From NCBI RefSeq assembly GCF_900100085.1, contig NZ_FNEJ01000010.1, forward strand, positions 124,001 to 188,000: a stretch of DNA of 64,000 bases, given 5' to 3'. A model generated the notes under the pieces. The model saw only the letters and a program-made list of their open reading frames with translations, had not been told where the DNA came from and searched no databases. Of this stretch, positions 1 through 7,996 are shown one piece after another. The number at the start of each line of letters is the position of its first letter. Position 1 is the first letter of the stretch. Made by a program: the position numbers and the translations under genes. The DNA is from Salipiger marinus. Its GTDB lineage: Bacteria; Pseudomonadota; Alphaproteobacteria; Rhodobacterales; Rhodobacteraceae.

Positions 1-335
1 TGCAGATGCCGCAGATCATCGTGCAGACTTACGATCAGGCGGCGCTGGCCGCAGGCGACAGCCGCAGCTTTTTTGTGCTGGCGGCGGCGCGGGCGGTGCT
101 GATGGTGGGCAGCATCCTTGTCGGGCTGGAAACCGCCGGATTCATCGGCGCGCTGTTCGGCTATGGCGCGGCCTTCCTGCTGGCCTATCCGGTGGTGGTC
201 TGGCTGGCGCGGCGCATGGGCGCGTGGGATCCGCTGCACGATCTGGTCTTTGCCGGGCTGGGCGCGGGCTGCGCCGCCTTCGCCATGTGGATCAACTGGG
301 AGTCGATCCGCTACCTGTCGCTGCTGGGCCAGTAA
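1..335 (+). CDS. C-terminal end of a polysaccharide flippase-like membrane protein (5' end outside window)
   Basis: The reading frame enters at base 3 and ends at TAA 333-335, so only about the last 110 codons are visible. They hold three strongly hydrophobic stretches separated by short basic loops (for example around LARRMGAWDP), as expected for the last helices of a MATE/PST-type oligosaccharide flippase (Wzx-like). Wzx proteins move undecaprenyl-linked repeat units across the inner membrane. The assignment rests on this short piece plus the neighbouring Wzz, BY-kinase and glycosyltransferase genes, so another polytopic membrane protein cannot be excluded. The ATG at base 6 is only the first Met in the window, not the gene start. 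Confidence 0.5.
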   Translation, partial: QMPQIIVQTYDQAALAAGDSRSFFVLAAARAVLMVGSILVGLETAGFIGALFGYGAAFLLAYPVVVWLARRMGAWDPLHDLVFAGLGAGCAAFAMWINWESIRYLSLLGQ

Positions 336-352
336 CGGCCCGTTCCGGAATC

Positions 353-402
353 GCGACAATTTCCTTTCAAATTGCTACTGTCGCCGATGCGATGACAATC
401 GC
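353..402. promoter_or_regulatory. Cluster of inverted repeats upstream of the PKS operon
   Basis: GCGACA (353-358) is mirrored by TGTCGC (379-384). Nested inside are CAATTT (357-362) and AAATTG (369-374). A second palindrome, GCGAT-GACA-ATCGC, follows at 389-402. The stretch is clearly richer in A and T than the flanking genes and lies 114 to 163 bases before the PKS start codon. It could be an operator region for the PKS operon or the weak end of the flippase transcript; no run of T follows. The rest of 336-515 shows no ORF that I would support. Confidence 0.35.
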
Positions 403-515
403 GGTGTGAGTCCGGGGAATTGAGGCGGTGATGGGTCGAATATCTCGAAACCGCCGCATTTGCTCCCCATTTTTCCTTTACGGCTCGTCAAGGCCGAAAC
501 GGCAGGATCAGGGTC

Positions 516-3500
516 ATGACGCAAGTTTTTCAGCACGATTCGGATGAGACGGACATCGCCATTGTCGGAATGGCGGCCCATCTTCCCGGCGCTGCGGATA
601 TCGACGCTTATTGGCAGATGCTGCGCGAGGGGCGCCGCGCCATCCGCCGGTTGAGTGATGACGAGCTGCTTGCCGCCGGAGAGGATCCGGGCCTGATCCG
701 CCACAAGGATTACGTGCCCTTCGCCGCGCCGCTGGACGGGTTCGAGATGTTCGATGCCGAGTTTTTCGGCTTCGCCCCCAAGGATGCCGCGATCATGGAT
801 CCGCAGCACCGGCAGTTTCTGGAAACCGCATGGGAGGCGCTGGAAAACGCGGGCCATGTGCCGGAAAACTTCGACGGGCGCGTCGGCGTCTTCGCGGGCT
901 GCGGCATGGGCAGCTATTTCTATTTCAACCTCTGCTCCAACCCGGATCTGGTGGAAAGCACCGGCATGTTCCTGCTGCGCCATACCGGCAATGACAAGGA
1001 TTTCATGACCACGCGGCTGAGCCATGTGCTGGATCTGCAGGGCCCGTCGATCAACGTGCAGACCGCCTGTTCCACCTCGCTGGTGGCCACGCATATGGCC
1101 GCACAGGCGCTGCTGAACGGCGAATGCGACATGGCGCTGGCGGGCGGGGTGACGGTGGAACTGCCGCAGGGCCGGGGCTACCTGTATAAGGAAAACGAGA
1201 TCCTGTCGCCCGACGGCGAATGCCATGCCTTCGACCACCGCGCGCAGGGCACGGTCTTTGGCTCCGGCGCCGGGGTGGTGGTGCTGCGGCGGCTGGCCGA
1301 TGCGCGGGCCGATGGCGACCATGTCTGGGCGGTCATCAAGGGGTCGGCGGTCAACAATGACGGCGCGCAGAAGGCGGGCTATCTGGCGCCTTCGGTCGAC
1401 GGGCAGGCCCGCGCCATCGCCGAGGCGCAGGCGGTGGCGGGGGTTGGGTCCGAAACCGTGGATTACGTCGAATGCCACGGCACCGGCACCTATCTGGGCG
1501 ACCCGATCGAGGTGGCGGCGCTGACGCAGGCCTTTGCCGAAACCGGGCGCGCGCGGCAGCATTGCCGCATCGGCTCGGTCAAGACCAATATCGGCCATCT
1601 GGACACGGCGGCGGGGGTGGCAAGCCTCATCAAGGCCTCGCTGGCGCTGCATCACCGCGAAATGCCGCCCAGTCTGGGATATGAGGCGCCCAACCCCGCC
1701 ATCGATTTCGACCATTCGCCGTTTCTGGTGAATGACCGGCTGACGCCTTGGGTCCGGCAGGGCCATCCGCGCCGCGCCGGGGTCAATTCGCTGGGCGTGG
1801 GCGGCACCAATGCCCATGTCGTGCTGGAGGAGGCGGCGGCGCGGCCCGCGTCCGAGGCCAGCGACTGGCCCTTCCAGATCCTCACCCTGTCCGGGCGCAG
1901 CAAGGCCGCGCTGGAGGACAATGCCGCGCGGCTCGCCGCGCATCTGCGCGCCCATCCCGATCTGCCGCTGGCCGATGTCGCCTATACGCTGAAAGAGGGC
2001 CGCCGCGCCTTTGAAAAGCGCCGCATCGTGGTGGCCGACAGCGCCATGGAGGCCGCCCGCCTGCTGGAGCAGGACAGCCCCCGCCGCGTGCACAGCCATA
2101 CCGCGCTGGACCGGCCCGATGTGGTGTTCCTGTTCCCCGGCGGCGGCGCGCAATATGCCGGGATGGCCCGCGATCTTTACGAGACAGAGCCGGTCTTTGC
2201 CGAATGGATGGACCGCGGGCTGGAGGTGCTGGCGGGGCTGACGGATCGCGACATGCGCGCGCTCTGGCTGCCGCAGCCGCAGGACCGCGCCGAGGCAGAG
2301 GCGGCGCTGGCGCAGCCCTCCCTGCAGCTGCCGCTCATCATGCTGACGGAATATGCGCTGGCGCAGCTGTGGATCAGCTGGGGGGTCACACCCGCCGCGC
2401 TCTGCGGGCACAGCATGGGCGAGAACACCGCCGCCTGTCTGGCCGGGGTGCTGAGCTTTGAAGACTGCATCGGCCTTGTGCATCTGCGCGGGCAGCTCTT
2501 TGACACCGTGCCTTCGGGCGGGATGCTGTCGGTGGCGCTGCCTGCGGACAGGCTGCTGCCGCATCTGGGGGCGGATCTGGATCTGGCCGCCGTCAACGCG
2601 CCGGATCTGTCGGTGGCCTCGGGGCCGCGCGCCGCGCTGGATGCGCTGGAAATCCGGCTGCGGGACATGGGTGTGGACTGTCAGCGCATCGCCATCGACA
2701 TTGCCGCGCACAGCCGGATGCTGGAGCCGATCCTTGCGCCGTTCCGCGCCTATCTGCGCGGCATCCCGCTGTCGCCGCCGCAGATCCCGCTGATGTCGAA
2801 CCGCACCGGCATCCTGATGACCGCCGAACAGGCCACCGATCCCGATTACTGGGCCGAACATCTGCGCGGCACCGTGCTGTTTGACGCCTGCATCGGCACG
2901 CTGGCCGACACGCCCAACCGCATCTATCTGGAGGTGGGGCCGGGCAAGGCGCTGTCCTCGCTCGCGCGGCAGAACGGCAAGGTGCCGGGGCAGCAGGTGC
3001 TGTCCTCGCTGCGCCATCCCGACGAGGACATCGCCGACGACCGCTACATGTTCGAGGTGCTGGGCCGGCTCTGGGCGCTGGGCGCCGAGATCGACTGGCC
3101 GCAGATCTGGGGCGAGGCGCGGCGCAACCGCGTGGTGCTGCCCAGCTATGCCTTCCAGCGCAGCCCCTATTTCATCGCCCCCGGCAAGGCGCAGGCCGAT
3201 GTGGCGCCGCAGTTCCTGATGCGCAGCGACGATGTGGCGGGCTGGGGCTGGCATTCGGTCTGGCGCCCGCGCGCCCCCGCGCTGGAGCTTGACCTGCCCG
3301 CCGCGCTGAAGGCCGCGCCGCAGACATGGCTGATGTTCATGGACGAGGCGGGGCTTGCCAGCAGCGCCGCCGCCCGGCTGCGCGCGGCGGGCCATACGGT
3401 GATCGAGGTGCGGCCGGGCGACGCCTTCTCCCGGCTGTCCGACACCTCCTATCTCCTTGCGCCGGAACGCGGGCGCGAAGGTTATGACCTGCTGCTGCAG

Positions 3501-6500
3501 GATCTGGCGCAGCAGGGCCATGTGCCCACCCGCATCGCGCAGTTCTGGCTGGTGACGGAGGGCGAGCATCACCGCCCCGGATCCAGCTTCTTTCACCGCA
3601 TTCAGGAACAGGGCTTCTATGCGCTGCTTTTCTTGGCGCAGGCCTTGGCCGAGGAAAACCTGCCGCGCCCGCTGCATGTCACCGTGCTGACCACCGGTGC
3701 CGCGCGCGTCGCGGAAGAGCCGCTGCCCTATCCCGCCAAGGCGACGGTGGCAGGCCCGGCCCGGGTCATTCCGCGCGAACTGCCCGGGGTCACGGTGTCG
3801 ACGCTGGATCTGCAACTGCCCGATCCCGTCGCGGCGGGGCTGTTCGGGCGGGCCCGGGCCGAGGCCGCGCGGGAGGCGGCGCTGGACCATCTCACCGATC
3901 AGGTGCTGGAGGAACTGCTGGCCGAGCCGGGCACAGACATTGCAGCGCTGCGCGGGCCGCGCCGCTATGCCCGGGCGATGAAACCGGTGACCCTGCCCGC
4001 GCCTCTGGCCCTGCCCGAAGGCGGCACATGGCTGCTGACCGGGGGCTTTGGCGGCATTGGCCTCTCCATCGCGCAGGATCTGGCGCGGCGCGGCGCCACT
4101 CTGGTGCTGGTGGCGCGGCAGGCGCTGCCCGACCGCGCGCAATGGGACGATTACCTGAGGCGCCACGCGCCGCAGGACGGGCTCGCCCGCCGCATCCGCG
4201 CGGTGACGGCGCTGGAACAGGCGGGCGCAACGGTGCGGGTGGCCGCCGCCGATGTCTGCGTCAAAAGCCAGATGTCCCGCCTGCGCGCGCAGGTCGAGGC
4301 GGAGTTTGGCCGCATCACCGGCGTGATCCATGGCGCTGGCGTCATCGCCGACGGTCCGCTGCTGACCAAGACCCCCGCCAGCATCGAGGATGTGTTCACG
4401 CCCAAGATCCACGGCACCGACGTGCTTGGGGAGGTGTTTCCCGATGGCGTGGTCGACTGGCTGGTGCTGTTCTCTTCCTCCTCCACGGTGACGGCCCCGG
4501 CGGGGCAGGTGGATTACGTTGCCGCCAATGACTACCTCAACGCCGTGGCACAGGCGCGGGCAGGCGGGCAGACCCGGGTGATCGCGCTCAACTGGGGCAT
4601 CTGGGCCGAGGTGGGCATGGCCGCCGAAGCCGTGGCCGCCCGTCTGGGCGAGGTGCCGGAGGCGCCGGTGGTGCCCGCAGGCGTGCCGCTGCTGGATCAC
4701 GCCAGCTTTGACGCGCAGGGCAACCGGATGTTCACCGCGCGCTACACCACCGAAGACTGGGTGATCGGCGAACACCGCACCCGCGCGGGCGATGCGCTGC
4801 TGCCCGGCACCGGCTCGCTGACGCTGGCCGCGCATGCCCTGCACGCGCAGGGCGAAGACGGACCGTTCGAGATTCGCGACCTGACCTTCCTGCGCCCGCT
4901 GCGGGTGGCCGAAGGGGCGGGGCGCGACATCCGGCTGCGGCTGGCCCGCCGCGCCGAAGGCTATGGCTTCGACCTGCTGGCCGACTGCACGCTGGGCGGG
5001 CGGCGCGGCTTCTGCCTGACCGCGCAGGCCACGCTGGCGCTGCTGCCGCTGTCCCGGCCCGAACCGCTGGATCTGGCCGCGATCCGCGCCCGCTGCGGCG
5101 TGCCGCTGCGCGCGGCAGCGGGGCAGAAACTGACCGCCGCGCAGGAGGTGCAGCTGGCCTTTGGTCCGCGCTGGAAGGTGCTGGATGCCCGCGCGCTGGG
5201 GCAGGGCGAAGGCATCGCCGATCTGTCGCTGCCGCCTGCCGCCGCAGGCGATGGCTGCCTGCTGCATCCCGCGCTGCTGGACATCGCCACCGGCTGGGCC
5301 ATGGATCTGATCGCGGGCTGGCAGCCCACGCATCTGTGGGTGCCGGTGTCTTATGCGCGGGTGCGCGTGCATGCGCCGCTGCCCCCGCGCATCGTCAGCT
5401 GGGTGCGCAATGCCGCCGACAACCGCGCGGGCGCCGACACCGCCAGCTTTGACGTGACGCTCTGCGATGCCGAAGGCGCGGTGCTGGTCGAAATCTCGGG
5501 CTTTACCATCCACAGACTCGCCAGCCCCGATCTGCTGCAGGCCACGCCCCGGCTGACCGCCGCCGAGGTGGAATTTGACGGGCCCGGCGCCACGCAGCCG
5601 CTGTCTGCCGCCGAGGAACGGCTGGCGCACAACCTGTCGCAGGGCATCCGCCCCGCCGAAGGGGTCGATGCCTTTGCCCGCGTGCTGAACCTTGGTCTGC
5701 CGCAGGTGGTGGTGTCGTCGATGGATCTGGATCAGCTGGTGCGCCAGACCACCGCCAGCAGCGCCGAACGCGGCGAGGGGCAAAGCTTTGACCGTCCGCA
5801 GCTTGACGGCGAGTATGTGGCGCCGGAGACCGATATCGAACGCAGGCTGGCCGGGTTCTGGCAGGATCTGCTGGGGGTGCAGAATGTCGGGGTCGAGGAC
5901 AGTTTCTTCGATCTGGGCGGGCACAGCCTGATCGCGGTGCGGCTGTTCGCCATGGTCAAGAAGACGTGGCGGATCGAATTTCCGATCTCCGTGCTGTTCG
6001 AGGCGCCGACCATCCGCACCTGTGCCGCGCTGATCGCCGAGCGCACCGGGCAGGGTGCCGAGGATGCGCCGGAGGCTGCGGCGCCGCGCGCGCCGGAACG
6101 GCGGTTCCGCCATCTGGTCGCCATGCATGACGGCGAAGGCGGGGCGCGGCGGCCCTTCTTCCTTGTGGCGGGGATGTTCGGCAACGTGCTGAACCTGCGC
6201 CATCTGGCGCATCTGCTGGGCGCGGACCGGCCATTTTACGGGGTGCAGGCGCGCGGGCTTTACGGCGGCGAGGCGCCGCATGACAGCATCGAAGACGCTG
6301 CGCGCGATTACATCGCCGAGATGCGGCAGGTGCAGCCGCACGGGCCCTATATGGTCGGCGGTTTTTCGGGGGGCGGCATCACCGCCTATGAAATCGCGCA
6401 TCAGCTGGAAGCAGCGGGCGAGGAGGTGGCGCTCTGCGTGCTGCTGGACACGCCGCTGCCGCAGCGCCGCGCGCTCGACCGCCGCGACCGCCTGCTGATC

Positions 6501-6968
6501 CAGATGCAGGAACTGCGCGCCAAGGGGGTGGGCTATCCGCTGATCTGGGCGCGCAACCGGATCGCTTGGGAAATCGCGAAGCGGCGGCAGCGGCAGGACA
6601 CCGCCACCGAGCACAGCTTCCACAATGCCGAGATCGAGGCGGCGTTCCTGCAGGCCGTGGCGCGGTATCAGGTCCGGCCCTGGGACGGGCGGCTGGTGCT
6701 TTACCGTCCGCCGCTGATGGGCAAATGGACCGTGGCGGGCGGGCGGCGGGTCAGTTCCGAACGCGCCTATGTGCTGCCGGACAATGACTGGGGGCAGCAT
6801 GTCCCGCATGTGGAGGTGCACGAAGTGCCCGGAGATCACGATTCCATGGTGCTGGAGCCCAATGTCCGCGTGCTCGCCGCGCTGCTGCGCGAGGCGATCG
6901 CCGGGGCAGAGGCCGTGACGCTGGGCAGCACCGTGCTGCCCTTCCCGGGGCGGAGTGCGGCGGAATGA
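516..6968 (+). CDS. Single-module type I polyketide/fatty acid synthase, KS-AT-KR-DH-ACP-TE
   Basis: This 2150-residue multienzyme should extend and reduce an acyl chain on its carrier domain and release it with its own thioesterase. Visible in order: ketosynthase with Cys185 (TACSTSL), His321 (CHGTGT) and His361 (NIGHLD); acyltransferase with Ser633 (GHSMGE) and His732 (IAAHS); a structural half-KR, then KR with TGGFGGIG at 1175-1182 and Tyr1334; a dehydratase-like hot-dog domain with His1420 (HRTRAGDALLPG) and Asp1589 (HPALLD); ACP Ser1804 (LGGHSL); thioesterase with Ser1951 (GFSGGG) and His2108. There is no enoylreductase. KR precedes DH, unlike classical modular PKSs. The AT substrate motif is neither the malonyl HAFH nor the methylmalonyl YASH type. 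FAS/PKS-like genes in capsule loci (rkpA of Sinorhizobium, wcbR of Burkholderia) are a known precedent. The stop overlaps the next start (ATGA), so the four genes to 13328 look co-translated. Confidence 0.93.
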   Translation: MTQVFQHDSDETDIAIVGMAAHLPGAADIDAYWQMLREGRRAIRRLSDDELLAAGEDPGLIRHKDYVPFAAPLDGFEMFDAEFFGFAPKDAAIMDPQHRQFLETAWEALENAGHVPENFDGRVGVFAGCGMGSYFYFNLCSNPDLVESTGMFLLRHTGNDKDFMTTRLSHVLDLQGPSINVQTACSTSLVATHMAAQALLNGECDMALAGGVTVELPQGRGYLYKENEILSPDGECHAFDHRAQGTVFGSGAGVVVLRRLADARADGDHVWAVIKGSAVNNDGAQKAGYLAPSVDGQARAIAEAQAVAGVGSETVDYVECHGTGTYLGDPIEVAALTQAFAETGRARQHCRIGSVKTNIGHLDTAAGVASLIKASLALHHREMPPSLGYEAPNPAIDFDHSPFLVNDRLTPWVRQGHPRRAGVNSLGVGGTNAHVVLEEAAARPASEASDWPFQILTLSGRSKAALEDNAARLAAHLRAHPDLPLADVAYTLKEGRRAFEKRRIVVADSAMEAARLLEQDSPRRVHSHTALDRPDVVFLFPGGGAQYAGMARDLYETEPVFAEWMDRGLEVLAGLTDRDMRALWLPQPQDRAEAEAALAQPSLQLPLIMLTEYALAQLWISWGVTPAALCGHSMGENTAACLAGVLSFEDCIGLVHLRGQLFDTVPSGGMLSVALPADRLLPHLGADLDLAAVNAPDLSVASGPRAALDALEIRLRDMGVDCQRIAIDIAAHSRMLEPILAPFRAYLRGIPLSPPQIPLMSNRTGILMTAEQATDPDYWAEHLRGTVLFDACIGTLADTPNRIYLEVGPGKALSSLARQNGKVPGQQVLSSLRHPDEDIADDRYMFEVLGRLWALGAEIDWPQIWGEARRNRVVLPSYAFQRSPYFIAPGKAQADVAPQFLMRSDDVAGWGWHSVWRPRAPALELDLPAALKAAPQTWLMFMDEAGLASSAAARLRAAGHTVIEVRPGDAFSRLSDTSYLLAPERGREGYDLLLQDLAQQGHVPTRIAQFWLVTEGEHHRPGSSFFHRIQEQGFYALLFLAQALAEENLPRPLHVTVLTTGAARVAEEPLPYPAKATVAGPARVIPRELPGVTVSTLDLQLPDPVAAGLFGRARAEAAREAALDHLTDQVLEELLAEPGTDIAALRGPRRYARAMKPVTLPAPLALPEGGTWLLTGGFGGIGLSIAQDLARRGATLVLVARQALPDRAQWDDYLRRHAPQDGLARRIRAVTALEQAGATVRVAAADVCVKSQMSRLRAQVEAEFGRITGVIHGAGVIADGPLLTKTPASIEDVFTPKIHGTDVLGEVFPDGVVDWLVLFSSSSTVTAPAGQVDYVAANDYLNAVAQARAGGQTRVIALNWGIWAEVGMAAEAVAARLGEVPEAPVVPAGVPLLDHASFDAQGNRMFTARYTTEDWVIGEHRTRAGDALLPGTGSLTLAAHALHAQGEDGPFEIRDLTFLRPLRVAEGAGRDIRLRLARRAEGYGFDLLADCTLGGRRGFCLTAQATLALLPLSRPEPLDLAAIRARCGVPLRAAAGQKLTAAQEVQLAFGPRWKVLDARALGQGEGIADLSLPPAAAGDGCLLHPALLDIATGWAMDLIAGWQPTHLWVPVSYARVRVHAPLPPRIVSWVRNAADNRAGADTASFDVTLCDAEGAVLVEISGFTIHRLASPDLLQATPRLTAAEVEFDGPGATQPLSAAEERLAHNLSQGIRPAEGVDAFARVLNLGLPQVVVSSMDLDQLVRQTTASSAERGEGQSFDRPQLDGEYVAPETDIERRLAGFWQDLLGVQNVGVEDSFFDLGGHSLIAVRLFAMVKKTWRIEFPISVLFEAPTIRTCAALIAERTGQGAEDAPEAAAPRAPERRFRHLVAMHDGEGGARRPFFLVAGMFGNVLNLRHLAHLLGADRPFYGVQARGLYGGEAPHDSIEDAARDYIAEMRQVQPHGPYMVGGFSGGGITAYEIAHQLEAAGEEVALCVLLDTPLPQRRALDRRDRLLIQMQELRAKGVGYPLIWARNRIAWEIAKRRQRQDTATEHSFHNAEIEAAFLQAVARYQVRPWDGRLVLYRPPLMGKWTVAGGRRVSSERAYVLPDNDWGQHVPHVEVHEVPGDHDSMVLEPNVRVLAALLREAIAGAEAVTLGSTVLPFPGRSAAE

Positions 6969-7990
6969 GCCGGTCCCCCCGCCTGCTGGTGGTGCTGCTG
7001 AACTGGCGCACGCCCGACATGACCCTGCGCGCGGCGGAATCGGCGCTGGTCGCGATGCGTCATCTGCGGGCAGAGCTGGTGATCGTCGACAATGACAGCG
7101 GCGATGGCAGTTTCGAAAAGATCGCCAAGGGCTTGCAGGCGCCATGGGCCAAGGTGGCGCCGGTGCGGCTGATCCAGTCGGGGCGAAATGGCGGCTTTGG
7201 CGCGGGCAACAACGTGGGGATCCGCGCCGGGCTGTCGGACGGATCGCGCCCCGATTACGTCTATATCCTGAACTCTGACGCCTTTCCGGCGCCCGATGCC
7301 ATCCGCCTGCTGCTGGGCCATCTGGAACGCCACCCCGAAGCGGGATTCGCCGGCAGCTACATCCATGGCGAAGATGGCGTGCCGCATATCTCGGCCTTCC
7401 GCTTTCCGTCGGTCGCGTCGGAGTTCGAGGGTGCGGCGCGGTTTGGTCCCATCACCCGGCTGCTTCGCGAACATGTCGTGCCGCTGCCGCTGCCGCGCGG
7501 CACCACGCGGGTGGACTGGCTGGCAGGTGCCTCGCTGATGATGCGGCATTCGGTGCTGGACCGCATCGGATTGTTCGACGAGACGTTTTTTCTGTATTTC
7601 GAGGAAACCGATCTCTGCCTGCGCGCCGCCCGTGCCGGGTTCGAAACCCATTATGTCCGCGCCAGCGAGGTGCTGCATATCGGCTCTGTCTCCACGGGCA
7701 TGAAGCGATGGACGCGGGTGCCGGGCTTCTGGCTGGACAGCCGCTGGCATTATTTCAGCAAGAATCACGGGCGGGGCGGCGCCGTTCTGGCGACGCTGGC
7801 GCATGGGGCGGGGGGGCTGCTGTGGCGGGCGCGCCGCCTGCTGCAGCGCAAGCCTAGGGTCGATCCACCGAGGTTCCTGCGTGACCTGATTTCGCATGAC
7901 CTGTCCGCGCTGACCCGGCCCCTGCCCGGCGTGCGCGAAACCCCGGCCCCCCGCGACGCTGCCGTCGCGCAGGCGGCCAGAGCGGAGTAG
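6965..7990 (+). CDS. Family 2 glycosyltransferase, rhamnosyltransferase-like
   Basis: A cytoplasmic inverting GT-A enzyme of 341 residues that should transfer a sugar from a nucleotide donor. The N-terminal LLNWRTPD and VDNDS (41-45) form the nucleotide-binding start. GGFGAGNN near 76-82 and LNSDAFP at 102-108 supply the DxD-like metal site, and an EETDLCLR motif near 213-220 matches the acceptor/catalytic region of WbbL-type rhamnosyltransferases. The ATG overlaps the PKS stop by four bases and the next gene starts six bases after the stop. This tight coupling argues that its acceptor is connected with the PKS/NRPS product or its lipid, which is inference. Donor and acceptor cannot be read from the sequence. 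Confidence 0.85.
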   Translation: MSRSPRLLVVLLNWRTPDMTLRAAESALVAMRHLRAELVIVDNDSGDGSFEKIAKGLQAPWAKVAPVRLIQSGRNGGFGAGNNVGIRAGLSDGSRPDYVYILNSDAFPAPDAIRLLLGHLERHPEAGFAGSYIHGEDGVPHISAFRFPSVASEFEGAARFGPITRLLREHVVPLPLPRGTTRVDWLAGASLMMRHSVLDRIGLFDETFFLYFEETDLCLRAARAGFETHYVRASEVLHIGSVSTGMKRWTRVPGFWLDSRWHYFSKNHGRGGAVLATLAHGAGGLLWRARRLLQRKPRVDPPRFLRDLISHDLSALTRPLPGVRETPAPRDAAVAQAARAE

Positions 7991-7996
7991 TTTCAG

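Noticed and set aside
375-7145. 2256-residue open frame on the minus strand, opposite the PKS gene
   Set aside because: It is the antisense shadow of the PKS gene. In this high-GC sequence stop codons are rare in several frames; the translation is His/Arg/Gln-rich with no domain motifs.
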